Shown here in pieces: positions 1 through 9,524 of a DNA stretch of 64,000 bases. The stretch covers positions 124,001 through 188,000 of the forward strand of contig NZ_JAQSDK010000014.1 of assembly GCF_029945885.1 (NCBI RefSeq), written 5' to 3'. Both the position numbers and the translations under genes were made by a program. Numbering within the stretch: position 1 is the stretch's first letter; each line of letters begins with the position of its first letter. Source of the DNA: Brevundimonas sp. GTDB lineage: Bacteria; Pseudomonadota; Alphaproteobacteria; Caulobacterales; Caulobacteraceae. The notes under the pieces were generated by a model. That model saw only the letters and a program-made list of their open reading frames with translations, made no database searches and had not been told where the DNA came from.

Positions 1-206
1 AAGGGTTCGAGGTGGCGGCGCGACCGAACGGGGCCTTCGCCGTGACCTATCGCAAGGGCAGGTCCTCGGTTGAACAGGTGCTGGCGGCGGTGCGCGCGGC
101 CGGGATCACCATCGCCGACATCACGACTGAGGACCCGGACCTGGAGGACGTCTTCCTGGCCCTGACCTATGGCGACACGGCCCAGGTCAGTCCGACGCAG
201 GACTAG
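1..206 (+). CDS. ABC transporter ATP-binding protein, C-terminal end (partial)
   Basis: The gene enters from before the window; only the last 67 or so residues are visible, reading in the frame that begins at base 3. The tail contains DPDLEDVFLALT, a pattern typical of the last helix of ABC-2 type ATPases (drug or polysaccharide export families), where an LEDVF motif follows the nucleotide-binding domain. Walker A, Walker B and signature motifs lie upstream and cannot be seen, so the family is inferred from the tail alone. The GTG at 12 is an in-frame codon and not a likely start. The stop is TAG at 204-206. Confidence 0.6.
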   Translation, partial: GFEVAARPNGAFAVTYRKGRSSVEQVLAAVRAAGITIADITTEDPDLEDVFLALTYGDTAQVSPTQD

Positions 207-230
207 ATCCGGCGCGGGCTACCCGCCGGA

Positions 231-641
231 TCAGGCCACCATGACCGTGCCGATAAGCAGACGGGCCCCGGGACGGCCGAGGGTGGCGTCCGTCACGGCC
301 TGAAGCTGACGCACCATGCGTTCGACGTCGGGCGGCGCACCGGGCAGCATGAGGCCGGCGATCTGCTGGACCACAGTATTGTAGGCGGCGCGCAGACGCG
401 GCGCGGAGTGTTCGGCCCGGGCGCGCAGTCCAGCGTCCGCAACATCGACGCCGGTCTCGACCGTGAGCACCCCGCGCCGACCGTTCGGGCGCAGGATGGT
501 GGCGGTCACCGTCGGGAAGCGGATGAAGCTGGAGGTCGAGCCGCCGCCGCCGCCTTCACTGCGGGCGAGGGCCGGTGCGGCTGCCGTCGAGGCGGCGGTG
601 ACGGTCAGGGCGGCAAGCCCGAGAAGTGCGCGACGATCCAT
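231..641 (-). CDS. Tat-type exported protein of unknown function
   Basis: A 136-residue protein with an N-terminal signal of twin-arginine style: MDRRALLGLAAL, then an Ala-rich stretch to about residue 26 (PALARS). A run of glycines (about 30-34) follows. The mature part, about 105 residues, contains FPTVTATILRPNGRRGVLTVETGVDV and then a helical region. I recognise no catalytic motif. The pattern, a short exported protein that begins with a predicted inhibitor or periplasmic accessory fold, is common in Caulobacterales, where such genes are annotated only as Tat signal proteins. It lies between the end of an ABC ATPase gene and bioB and reads in the same direction as bioB. The function is unknown. 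Confidence 0.7.
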   Translation of the reverse strand: MDRRALLGLAALTVTAASTAAAPALARSEGGGGGSTSSFIRFPTVTATILRPNGRRGVLTVETGVDVADAGLRARAEHSAPRLRAAYNTVVQQIAGLMLPGAPPDVERMVRQLQAVTDATLGRPGARLLIGTVMVA

Positions 642-695
642 GCCGCGACGATAGGGCCGGCCGCTTAAGGTCCGGTTACGCCGGCAGACCTGTCG

Positions 696-1721
696 TCAGG
701 CCGCCGCGCGGACGCCGCCTGCGGCCATCGGCTTCAGGTCCAGCAGGGCGAACAGGGCCGCATCCTCATCCTGTTCCGGATTGGGTGTGGTCAGCAGCTT
801 GCCGCCGACGAAGATGGAATTCGCTCCGGCGAGGAAACACAGGGCCTGCATCTCGGCGCTCATCGTCTCGCGACCGGCGGACAGCCGCACCATCGCCCGC
901 GGGCAGACCAGGCGGGCCACGGCGACGGTGCGGACGAATTCGATCGGATCGATCTCGCCCGTCTTCAGTACCCGGTCGCCCAGCGGGGTTCCGGTCACCG
1001 GAACCAGGGCGTTGACCGGCAGGCTGTCGGGATGTTCGGGCAGGGTGGCCAGGGCGTGCAGCAGGCTGGCCCGGTCGCGCCGGGCTTCGCCCATGCCGAC
1101 GATGCCGCCGCAGCAGGTGCTCATGCCCGCGTCACGGACGTGCTTCAGGGTGTCCAGCCGGTCCTGATACGTCCGGGTGGTGACGACCTGGGCGTAATAC
1201 TCCGGGCCGGTGTCGAGGTTGTGATTATAGAAGTCGAGCCCGGCGTCCTTGAGCTGGCGTGCCTGGTCCGCGTTCAACATGCCCAGGGTGGCGCAGGTCT
1301 CGAGGCCCAGGGCCTTGACCCCCGCAATCATGGTGGCCAGCTTCGGCGTGTCGCGATCCTTCAGTTCGCGCCAGGCCGCCCCCATGCAAAAGCGGCTGGC
1401 CCCGCCGGCTTTGGCGGCCATGGCCTCGGCGATCACCGCGGTCGCGTCCATCAGCTTTTCGGCCTTCAGCCCGGTGTCGAAACTGGCCGACTGGCTGCAG
1501 TAGCCGCAGTTCTCGGCACAGCCGCCGGTCTTGATCGACAACAGCTGACTCTTCTGGACCTCGGACGGATTGAACGCCGCCCGGTGCACGGAGGCGGCCT
1601 CGAACACCAGGTCCATGAAGGGCCGGGCGAACAGGGCCTCGACCTCGTCGAGGGTCCAGTCATGGCGCGGAACGCTCATGTCGATAGCGGCGGAACGGTT
1701 CATTGCGGTGTCATCAGCCAT
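696..1721 (-). CDS. bioB: biotin synthase BioB
   Basis: A radical SAM enzyme of 341 residues that inserts sulfur into dethiobiotin, the last step of biotin synthesis. The radical-SAM cysteine motif CxxxCxxC is intact as C68, C72 and C75 ([12 protein letters not shown]). The [12 protein letters not shown] stretch near residue 165 and the RLSAGRETM stretch near 280 are the conserved BioB motifs that help hold the substrate and the [2Fe-2S] cluster. Length agrees with the family (320-350). The ATG at 1721 is used; internal Met7 and Met15 are possible alternatives. No other bio gene is adjacent, so biotin synthesis is completed elsewhere on the chromosome. Confidence 0.96.
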   Translation of the reverse strand: MADDTAMNRSAAIDMSVPRHDWTLDEVEALFARPFMDLVFEAASVHRAAFNPSEVQKSQLLSIKTGGCAENCGYCSQSASFDTGLKAEKLMDATAVIAEAMAAKAGGASRFCMGAAWRELKDRDTPKLATMIAGVKALGLETCATLGMLNADQARQLKDAGLDFYNHNLDTGPEYYAQVVTTRTYQDRLDTLKHVRDAGMSTCCGGIVGMGEARRDRASLLHALATLPEHPDSLPVNALVPVTGTPLGDRVLKTGEIDPIEFVRTVAVARLVCPRAMVRLSAGRETMSAEMQALCFLAGANSIFVGGKLLTTPNPEQDEDAALFALLDLKPMAAGGVRAAA

Positions 1722-1795
1722 GGACGCTGACTAGCGGCTCACCGCCGACGCGCCAAGCGCCCCATGCCGAAATCCTGCCCCGATCGATCGGCCAA

Positions 1796-1819
1796 TCATA
1801 TAAGGATATCCTTATATGA
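1796..1819. promoter_or_regulatory. 24-bp perfect palindrome upstream of ahcY, likely SahR/SamR-type operator
   Basis: Bases 1796-1807 (TCATATAAGGAT) are the exact reverse complement of 1808-1819. The site lies 71 bp before the ahcY ATG and 74 bp before bioB's start, in an AT-rich patch within GC-rich DNA. Palindromes built on ATATAAxGATATCxTTATAT are the type I associate with ArsR-family regulators of the S-adenosylmethionine/S-adenosylhomocysteine cycle in alphaproteobacteria (SahR/SamR). The identification with that regulator is from memory of the motif and is an inference. No such regulator gene lies in the window. Confidence 0.75.
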
Positions 1820-1890
1820 GCATTGCCCCCTGAGGTTCGTCGGGCTATAGGCTCCGCCAATCCTCCCAATTGGCGAAAGAGCGTTTCCGC

Positions 1891-3282
<1,392 letters not shown>

Positions 3283-3331
3283 GCCCGGTCCTGCCCGTCG
3301 CGCTGCGCGGCGGGCGTCCGGACGATACGGC

Positions 3332-3361
3332 AAGGGCCGGCGGGAAACCGCCGGCCCTTTT
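3332..3361 (+). terminator. rho-independent terminator of ahcY
   Basis: Stem AAGGGCCGGCGG (3332-3343), loop GAAA (3344-3347), then the complementary arm ending in TTTT at 3361. It lies 49 bp past the ahcY stop and before the convergent gene that ends at 3396. Confidence 0.9.
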
Positions 3362-3395
3362 CCGTAGTGGCGCGTCTCCGGTGACCGGTCGAGGC

Positions 3396-4517
3396 TCAGG
3401 CGGCGACGTAATGGCCGCTGTCGCTTTCGCCGTAGCCCAGCAGGCCGGCCTCGAAATCCATCAGGATGTCGATCAGTTCGCCGACCCCGACCGGGGCCCG
3501 GCCCGGCGCGAACCGGTAGCGCCAGAAGCTGACGATATGCTGGAGTGCGCCAAGCTGTTCCCCGAGCCGGCTGAACATCGACGGGGCCTGGATCAGGAAG
3601 TCCCGGAACGCCCCTGACTGCCCCTCGACCGACAGGCCGGCGAAGGCCGTGTCATAGACCTGGATGGTGAGCCGGGCCTCCTCGGTGGTTCGCAGGATCC
3701 GGCTTCGCAGCTGAACGCGGGTGCGTGCCAGATAGTCCATCAGGCCGGGTTCGATCCGGCCGCGGGGTCGCAGGTTGGCGACCTCTTCCGACACGTCGCG
3801 GATCTCGGTCGCCAGGCTGGTCAGCACCCATTTGTAGTAGAGGAACCCCTTCCAGCAGAAGATGCCCTCCTGATAGTCGTCCGCCGAGAGCCGCAGGGTG
3901 ACGCGCAGGGCCTCCATGTTTTCGCCGGGCTCGCCCGACAGGATCTTGGCGGCCAGGGTCTGGACGGAGCCCGGCATGATCGCGATGTCGCCGACACTGA
4001 GGCTGACGAGGGGATGAATTTCCTGTTCAACGAAGCTGGACATCTGCGCCAGGTCAGACTCGCTGATTGCGAAATAGCAGGGGGCCGGTTCGATTCCGCT
4101 GCGGCGCAGCCGTTCGCGCAGCAGGAAGGGATCCAGCGAAGGCAGCTGATCGATGATGGTCAGGGTTTCGACGTCCGGATGGTCAGGCGTCAGGCCGAAT
4201 CCTTCCTTCATGATCCGCTCGAAGCCGAGCTGGTTGACGAAGGTGAACCGACCACCCGCCCGCAAATCTGCCGTGTCGATCGGCAGGATAATCTTGGTCG
4301 CCACGTGCCGACGACCGACGAAACAATCCAGTTCGTCCCGGCGCAGCCGGTGTTTGACGATCATGGCGCGGTTCAGGATTGCGGTCTCGAACAGGGGGCC
4401 TTCGGCCCAGGCGCGGGTGTGGCCGTGATCGCTCGCCACCCGGAGCAGGTTGAGCAGACGCGCGGTCGACGCCGAGCGGTGCAGGTTGTCCAGGTTGCGA
4501 ATGGTTCTGTCGGTCAT
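3396..4517 (-). CDS. conserved protein of unknown function, about 373 residues
   Basis: No family is recognised with confidence. It is soluble: no signal peptide or membrane segment is visible. The N-terminal third has several short beta-rich stretches (RRHVATKIILPID, GGRFTFVNQLGFER), the middle has helical and acidic parts, and the C-terminal third is helical (residues about 250-340), with SRLGEQLGALQHIVSFW. The start is taken at ATG 4517, because GAGG lies about 7 bases upstream; a GTG at 4529 in the same frame is also possible. The gene stands alone, convergent with ahcY and divergent from the HIG1-type gene. It could be a regulatory or housekeeping protein limited to alphaproteobacteria. 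Confidence 0.75.
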   Translation of the reverse strand: MTDRTIRNLDNLHRSASTARLLNLLRVASDHGHTRAWAEGPLFETAILNRAMIVKHRLRRDELDCFVGRRHVATKIILPIDTADLRAGGRFTFVNQLGFERIMKEGFGLTPDHPDVETLTIIDQLPSLDPFLLRERLRRSGIEPAPCYFAISESDLAQMSSFVEQEIHPLVSLSVGDIAIMPGSVQTLAAKILSGEPGENMEALRVTLRLSADDYQEGIFCWKGFLYYKWVLTSLATEIRDVSEEVANLRPRGRIEPGLMDYLARTRVQLRSRILRTTEEARLTIQVYDTAFAGLSVEGQSGAFRDFLIQAPSMFSRLGEQLGALQHIVSFWRYRFAPGRAPVGVGELIDILMDFEAGLLGYGESDSGHYVAA

Positions 4518-4658
4518 GCCCGTCCTCACCGCCCATCATGACCGGGAATGGTGACCAATCGCTTAGCCGGGCGACAGATTCCTGCGGCCAGGGCTGCGGC
4601 ACCCGGCCGCTGGACTCACCGGCTGGTTTCCTGACGCGCGCGGGACTAGAACGAAGCC

Positions 4659-4865
4659 ATGCAAAACGTCTTCACCGTTCTGATCCTGCTGGCCGTGGCC
4701 GCCGTGAGTGTCACGCTCGGCTTCGGCATCTATTCGCTCTTCCGGGGCGGGGACTATGCCCGTTCGCATTCGAACAGGCTGATGCGACTGCGTATCGTGC
4801 TGCAGGCGGTGGCGGTCATCCTGCTGATGACCGGCCTGTGGTGGAAGACGTCACACGGCGGCTAG
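4659..4865 (+). CDS. twin-transmembrane HIG1-domain protein
   Basis: A 68-residue inner-membrane protein with two hydrophobic helices (residues about 4-26 and 46-63) joined by a short positively charged loop, SHSNRLMRLRIVLQ. The RLMRLRIVLQAVA block is the recognisable core of HIG1 (hypoxia-induced) family proteins, which in mitochondria are assembly and regulatory factors for respiratory complexes. In bacteria the role is not established. The gene is 18 bp before the adenosyltransferase gene and on the same strand, so the two probably form an operon. No special regulatory site is seen. Confidence 0.8.
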   Translation: MQNVFTVLILLAVAAVSVTLGFGIYSLFRGGDYARSHSNRLMRLRIVLQAVAVILLMTGLWWKTSHGG

Positions 4866-4883
4866 GGCCCCGGGGAAGAGCCA

Positions 4884-5456
4884 ATGGTCGTTCTGAACAA
4901 GATCTACACCCGCACCGGTGATGACGGGTCCACGCGGCTCGCCTCCGGGGAAGCCGTGTCCAAATCCTGCGCCCGGGTCGCGGCCTATGGCGCGGTCGAC
5001 GAGTTGAATGCCGTCATCGGTGTTGCCCGGCTGCACTCCGGACAGAATGACCGGATCGACGCCATGCTCGGCCGTATCCAGAACGAGCTGTTCGACCTGG
5101 GCGCGGACCTGTCCACCCCGCATGAGCCGGCCCCGAAATGGGAAGCGTTGCGGATCATCGACAGCCAGGTCGAGCGGATCGAGGCTGAAATCGACTGGAT
5201 GAATGAAAGCCTGAAACCGCTGGACAGCTTCATCCTGTCCGGCGGTGCCCCCCTGTCGGCGCATCTGCATCTGGCCCGAACCGTCTGCCGGCGGGCCGAG
5301 CGCGATGCGGTGCGGCTGGTCGAGACCGGCGAGACGGTGACGCCGGCGGCGGTTCGCTATCTCAACCGTCTGTCGGACCATCTGTTCGTCGCCGCCCGTC
5401 GGGCCAATGCCAACGGCGCGGGTGACGTACTGTGGAAGCCCGGCGCGACCCGTTGA
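4884..5456 (+). CDS. pduO: PduO-type ATP:cob(I)alamin adenosyltransferase
   Basis: Attaches the adenosyl group of ATP to the cobalt of cob(I)alamin, making coenzyme B12. The 190 residues carry the N-terminal ATP loop YTRTGDDGSTRLASG (about residues 8-22), VDELNAVIGV near 38 and the C-terminal block DRLSDHLFVAAR with the RRAERDAVRL segment of the helical core. These are characteristic of the PduO branch, as opposed to CobA or EutT. It follows the small HIG1 protein gene by 18 bp. The product acts in the cytoplasm as a trimer in known relatives. Confidence 0.93.
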   Translation: MVVLNKIYTRTGDDGSTRLASGEAVSKSCARVAAYGAVDELNAVIGVARLHSGQNDRIDAMLGRIQNELFDLGADLSTPHEPAPKWEALRIIDSQVERIEAEIDWMNESLKPLDSFILSGGAPLSAHLHLARTVCRRAERDAVRLVETGETVTPAAVRYLNRLSDHLFVAARRANANGAGDVLWKPGATR

Positions 5457-5472
5457 GTGACAGCCGCCTGTT

Positions 5473-5814
5473 CTAGCGGCCCTGACTGGCGGCGAGCCGC
5501 GCGCGCTGGACCTCGGTATCGGCATCGCGGGCGCGCTTCCGGGCGGCGATTTCATCCTCGATCCGCACCAGTTCCCGGTTCTTTTCGGCCGAGGCCGCCG
5601 CCCGCTCTCCGGGATTGGGCCGGCCGGTGATCTCGGCGATCGAGATCGGCTGGGCGCAGATACGACCCTCGTCGGCCCACCACTGTCCACGGGCCTCGCA
5701 GCGTTCCCCGGGCTCAGCCCACAACGCCTGATGGGCGAAGGCTCCGGCCACCAGCACACCGAACAGGCCCAGAAACAGGGTGCTCAGCCGCTTCATCGTC
5801 AACAGGCGTTTCAT
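5473..5814 (-). CDS. exported or membrane-anchored protein of unknown function
   Basis: 113 residues beginning MKRLLTMKRLSTLFLGLFGV, with one hydrophobic stretch to about residue 30, then a soluble part with two cysteines (CEARGQWW and RICAQ) and a long, charged helix with the pattern of a coiled coil to the end. The ATG at 5814 is preceded by GGAAAA; the second Met (5796) is another candidate start. Function unknown. It is convergent with the adenosyltransferase gene and divergent from etfB. Confidence 0.65.
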   Translation of the reverse strand: MKRLLTMKRLSTLFLGLFGVLVAGAFAHQALWAEPGERCEARGQWWADEGRICAQPISIAEITGRPNPGERAAASAEKNRELVRIEDEIAARKRARDADTEVQRARLAASQGR

Positions 5815-5936
5815 AGCGTTTTCCGGCGTGTTTCGGGACCGGTCACCACGGTGACTTGACCCGACGTTACATTGACAGGCCCTTCTGGCCGTTCCATTCC
5901 GTGCCGCAACATTCCGGCGCTTGTATGGGTAGGCTC

Positions 5937-6701
5937 ATGAAGGTTCTCGTCCCTGTCAAAAGGGTGATCGACTATAACGTCAAGGCTCGCGTGAAGTCGG
6001 ACCAGACCGGTGTTGATCTGGCCAACGTCAAGATGAGCATGAACCCCTTCGACGAAATCGCCGTCGAGGAGGCCGTGCGTCTGCGGGACGGCAAGGAACA
6101 TCATGCCGCCGGCACCGCCACCGAGATCGTCGTGGTCTCGATCGGTGTGACCCAGGCGCAGGAAACCATCCGCACCGCCCTGGCCATGGGGGCCGACCGC
6201 GGCATCCTGATCCAGTCCGACGCCGATCTTGAGCCCCTCGCTGTCGCCAAGCTGCTGAAAGCCGTGGTCGACGAGGAGAAGCCGGACCTGGTGCTGCTGG
6301 GCAAACAGTCGATCGACGGTGACAACAATGCCGTCGGCCAGATGCTGGCGGCCCTGCTGGACTGGCCCCAGGCCACCTTCGCCGGCAAGCTGGTCATCGC
6401 TGACGGCACGGCGACCGTGACCCGCGAGGTCGACGGCGGTCTGCAGACCCTGGCCGCCCCGCTGCCGGCGGTGGTGACGGTGGACCTGCGACTGAACACG
6501 CCGCGCTACGCCTCCCTGCCCAACATCATGAAGGCCAAGAAGAAGGAGATCGCCGTCAAGGCGGTCGCCGACTACGGCGTCGATGTCGCCGACCGGCTGA
6601 AGGTGCTCAAGGTCACCGAGCCGCCCAAGCGTTCGGCCGGCATCAAGGTGGCGGACGCCGCCGAACTGGTTTCCAAGCTCAAGACCGCGGGGGTCCTCTA
6701 A
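5937..6701 (+). CDS. etfB: electron transfer flavoprotein beta subunit EtfB
   Basis: Small subunit (254 residues) of the FAD/AMP-binding heterodimer that passes electrons from acyl-CoA and other dehydrogenases to ETF-ubiquinone oxidoreductase. The start [16 protein letters not shown] is the standard one; reading from the in-frame codon at 5856 would add an unlikely tail. Diagnostic segments are [12 protein letters not shown] (about 38-50), VVSIG (66-70), [17 protein letters not shown], and the [11 protein letters not shown] region near 200. Its stop (TAA) overlaps the etfA ATG by one base, so the two are translationally coupled. Confidence 0.97.
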   Translation: MKVLVPVKRVIDYNVKARVKSDQTGVDLANVKMSMNPFDEIAVEEAVRLRDGKEHHAAGTATEIVVVSIGVTQAQETIRTALAMGADRGILIQSDADLEPLAVAKLLKAVVDEEKPDLVLLGKQSIDGDNNAVGQMLAALLDWPQATFAGKLVIADGTATVTREVDGGLQTLAAPLPAVVTVDLRLNTPRYASLPNIMKAKKKEIAVKAVADYGVDVADRLKVLKVTEPPKRSAGIKVADAAELVSKLKTAGVL

Positions 6702-7633
6702 TGGCCGTTCTCGTCATCGCCGATCGTGACGGCGACACCGTCCGCGACACCACCCACAAGACCGTGACGGCCGCCCTGGCCCTGTCCGGCGACGTCGACG
6801 TCCTGGTCCTCGGCGACGGAGCCAAGGCCGCCGCCGCTGCCGCCGCGAAGATCAAGGGTGTGCGCAAGGTCCTGTCGGCCGACAGCCCCGCCCTGGGCCA
6901 CCAGCTGGCCGAGGCTGTGGCCGCGACCGTGGTCGGTCTGGCCGCCGGCTATGACGCCATCCTCTCGCCGGCCACCACCGACGGCAAGAATTTCATGCCC
7001 CGGATCGCCGCCGCCCTCGACGTCGCGCCGATCTCGGACATCATCGAGGTCGTCTCGACCGATACCTTCGTGCGCCCGATCTATGCGGGCAACGCGCTTG
7101 AGACCGTCCAGTCCTCGGACGGCAAGAAGGTCATCACCGTGCGTCCGACCGCCTTCACCGCGGCGGAAGAGGGCGGTTCGGCCGCGATCGAGGCCGCCAA
7201 GGTCGTCGACGCCGGCCGCGGTGCCAGCTTCGTTTCGGAAGAAATGGTCAAGTCCGACCGTCCGGAACTGGGGGCTGCCAAGATCGTCGTCTCCGGCGGG
7301 CGCGCCCTGGGCTCGGCCGAGGAATTCCATGCCGTGATGGATCCGCTGGCTGACAAGCTGGGGGCCGCCGTCGGGGCCTCGCGCGCCGCCGTCGACGCCG
7401 GCTATGCGCCGAACGACTACCAGGTCGGCCAGACCGGCAAGGTCGTGGCCCCGGCCCTGTACATCGCCATCGGCATCTCCGGCGCGATCCAGCATCTGGC
7501 CGGGATGAAGGATTCCAAGATCATCGTCGCCATCAACAAGGATCCCGACGCCCCGATCTTCCAGGTCGCGGATTTCGGTATCGTCGCCGACTACAAGGTC
7601 GCCGTTCCGGAACTGATGACGGCCCTGGGCTAG
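6701..7633 (+). CDS. etfA: electron transfer flavoprotein alpha subunit EtfA
   Basis: Large, FAD-binding subunit (310 residues). The FAD domain is intact at the C-terminus: the [20 protein letters not shown] stretch, then QHLAGM and the conserved NKDPDAPIF near residue 280. The usual MAVLVIAD N-terminus is present. Coupled to etfB by a one-base TAATG overlap; equal amounts of the subunits are thus favoured. Downstream on the same strand lies a DUF167 gene 21 bp away. Confidence 0.97.
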   Translation: MAVLVIADRDGDTVRDTTHKTVTAALALSGDVDVLVLGDGAKAAAAAAAKIKGVRKVLSADSPALGHQLAEAVAATVVGLAAGYDAILSPATTDGKNFMPRIAAALDVAPISDIIEVVSTDTFVRPIYAGNALETVQSSDGKKVITVRPTAFTAAEEGGSAAIEAAKVVDAGRGASFVSEEMVKSDRPELGAAKIVVSGGRALGSAEEFHAVMDPLADKLGAAVGASRAAVDAGYAPNDYQVGQTGKVVAPALYIAIGISGAIQHLAGMKDSKIIVAINKDPDAPIFQVADFGIVADYKVAVPELMTALG

Positions 7634-7654
7634 ACGACGGCCGGGCGGAGCGGC

Positions 7655-7942
7655 GTGTCCGACTCCGCCCGCCTCGCTGTTCGTCTCACCCCCGGTGCAT
7701 CCCTCGACCGCATTGACGGCTGGGATGTCGACGTTGAGGGGCGACCCGTCCTCAAGGTTCGGGTGCGTGCCCGGCCGGTCGAGGGCGAGGCCAATGCCGC
7801 CCTGCTGAAATTTCTCGCCAAAACCCTCAAGGTGCCGAAATCCGCGGTGGCGCTGCAGCGCGGCGGCCAGTCGCGGCTCAAGATGATTCATATCGAGGGT
7901 CTGGCCGATGCGGCCGTACGGGCCCGCCTTACGGGATTGTAA
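7655..7942 (+). CDS. DUF167 (YggU-family) protein
   Basis: 95 residues from a GTG start. The family signature is clear: VRLTPGAS near the N-terminus, then LKVRVRARPVEGEANAAL (residues about 33-50) and FLAKTLKVPKSAVAL. YggU structures show a small alpha/beta fold and the function is not known. It follows etfA by 21 bp and may be co-transcribed, but that position is not conserved enough to suggest a role. Confidence 0.88.
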   Translation: MSDSARLAVRLTPGASLDRIDGWDVDVEGRPVLKVRVRARPVEGEANAALLKFLAKTLKVPKSAVALQRGGQSRLKMIHIEGLADAAVRARLTGL

Positions 7943-8036
7943 TGAATCCCGCTTTGACGTCGGCGCGGCGAGGGCGTCCAATCCACTCATCACACATCGC
8001 CGGGGCGGCGATGGTTGGGTCTCTGGGGAGTAATCG

Positions 8037-9524
8037 ATGATCGTCAATCGCCTGCGGGGCGCGAGCCTCGCTGTCCTCACCTGCGTTCTCGCCGGTGGGC
8101 TGTCGCTGGGGGCCTGCGCCACCACCGGAACCACCGACACAGCGGCGGCCACGCCCGCCAGCAACGGCCGGACCCTGGCGCGCGGTCTCGACCATGCCGC
8201 CAATCCCGATCCCTTCCCCTCGACCTATGCGCCGATGCCGCGCGAGAACATGGCCATTGTCGGCGGCACGGTCCTGACCGGGGCCGGCACGAAATTCGAC
8301 AATGGCGTGGTCATCGTCACCGACGGCCGGGTCACCGCAGTCGGCGACGCCTCGACCCCCGTGCCGGCCGGCTTCCGCGTCGTCGACGCCCGTGGCCGCT
8401 ATGTCACCCCCGGGGTGATCGACACCCACAGCCACCTCGGCGTCTATCCCTCGCCCGGCGTCCAGGGGATGAGCGACGGCAACGAAGCCACCAGCCCCAA
8501 CACCGCCCAGGTCTGGGCCGAACATTCGCTCTGGCCCCAGGACCCCGGCTTCAACACCGCCCGCGCCGGTGGCGTGACCACCCTTCAGATCCTGCCGGGC
8601 TCGGCCAATCTGTTCGGCGGCCGCGGCGTCACCGTGCGCAATGTGCCCTCGATCACCATGCAGGGCATGAAGATGCCCGGCGCGCCCTACGGTCTGAAGA
8701 TGGCCTGCGGCGAGAACCCGTCGCGGGTCTACGGCGGCCGCAACCAGTCGCCGGCCACCGGCATGGGCAATGTCGCCGGCTATCGCGCCGCCTTCATCGC
8801 CGCCCAGGAATACCGCTCCAAATGGGACAAATGGCGTGCGGACGGCGAAGGGTCGCCGCCGACCCGCAATCTCCAGCTTGAAACCCTGGTCGGGGTGCTG
8901 GACGGCACGATCCTGGTGCAGAACCACTGCTACCGGGCCGACGAGATGGCGGTGATGATCGATATCGCCAAGGAGTTCGGCTACCGGATCACCGCCTTCC
9001 ACCACGCCATTGAAGCCTACAAGGTCGCCCCGATGCTGGCCCGTGAAGGCATCTGTGCCGACATGTGGACCGGCTGGTGGGGCTTCAAGATGGAGGGGCT
9101 GGACGCCGTCGAGGCCAATGCCGCCCTCGTCGACGCCCCCGAGGGCTCGTGCGCCGTCATCCATTCGGACGATCCCGAACTGACCCAGCGGCTGAACCAG
9201 GAGGCCTCGGCCGCCCTGGCCGCCGGACGTCGCATCGGCATGGACATCTCCGAAGAGCGGGCCATCAGCTGGATCACCCTCAACCCGGCCCGTTCGCTCG
9301 GCATCGCCGACCAGACCGGTTCCCTCGAGGCCGGTAAACGCGCCGATGTGGTGATCTGGAGCGCCGATCCGTTCAGCATCTACGCCCGCGCCGACCAGGT
9401 CTTCATCGACGGAGCCCTGACCTTCGACCGCATGAACCCGGCCTATCAGCCCGTGTCCGATTTCGAACTGGGCCAGCCCGGCTATGGCATCAGTGCCGCC
9501 AACGTCCGTGAAGGAGCCCGCTGA
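8037..9524 (+). CDS. amidohydrolase-family lipoprotein with intact metal site
   Basis: 495 residues, exported: residues 1-27 are a signal ending in a lipobox (LSLGAC), so it is probably a membrane-anchored lipoprotein. The amidohydrolase metal ligands are present: H131 and H133 in VIDTHSHLG, H322/H323 in TAFHHAIEA, and the Asp in VIHSDDPE near residue 378. The order and length fit the imidazolonepropionase-like/dipeptidase branch of periplasmic amidohydrolases. Substrate unknown. Its TGA overlaps the ATG of the next gene, so the pair is translated together. Confidence 0.85.
   Translation: MIVNRLRGASLAVLTCVLAGGLSLGACATTGTTDTAAATPASNGRTLARGLDHAANPDPFPSTYAPMPRENMAIVGGTVLTGAGTKFDNGVVIVTDGRVTAVGDASTPVPAGFRVVDARGRYVTPGVIDTHSHLGVYPSPGVQGMSDGNEATSPNTAQVWAEHSLWPQDPGFNTARAGGVTTLQILPGSANLFGGRGVTVRNVPSITMQGMKMPGAPYGLKMACGENPSRVYGGRNQSPATGMGNVAGYRAAFIAAQEYRSKWDKWRADGEGSPPTRNLQLETLVGVLDGTILVQNHCYRADEMAVMIDIAKEFGYRITAFHHAIEAYKVAPMLAREGICADMWTGWWGFKMEGLDAVEANAALVDAPEGSCAVIHSDDPELTQRLNQEASAALAAGRRIGMDISEERAISWITLNPARSLGIADQTGSLEAGKRADVVIWSADPFSIYARADQVFIDGALTFDRMNPAYQPVSDFELGQPGYGISAANVREGAR

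Noticed and set aside
1722-1890. SAH riboswitch in front of ahcY
   Set aside because: I could not find the fold; the palindromic DNA site explains the region better.
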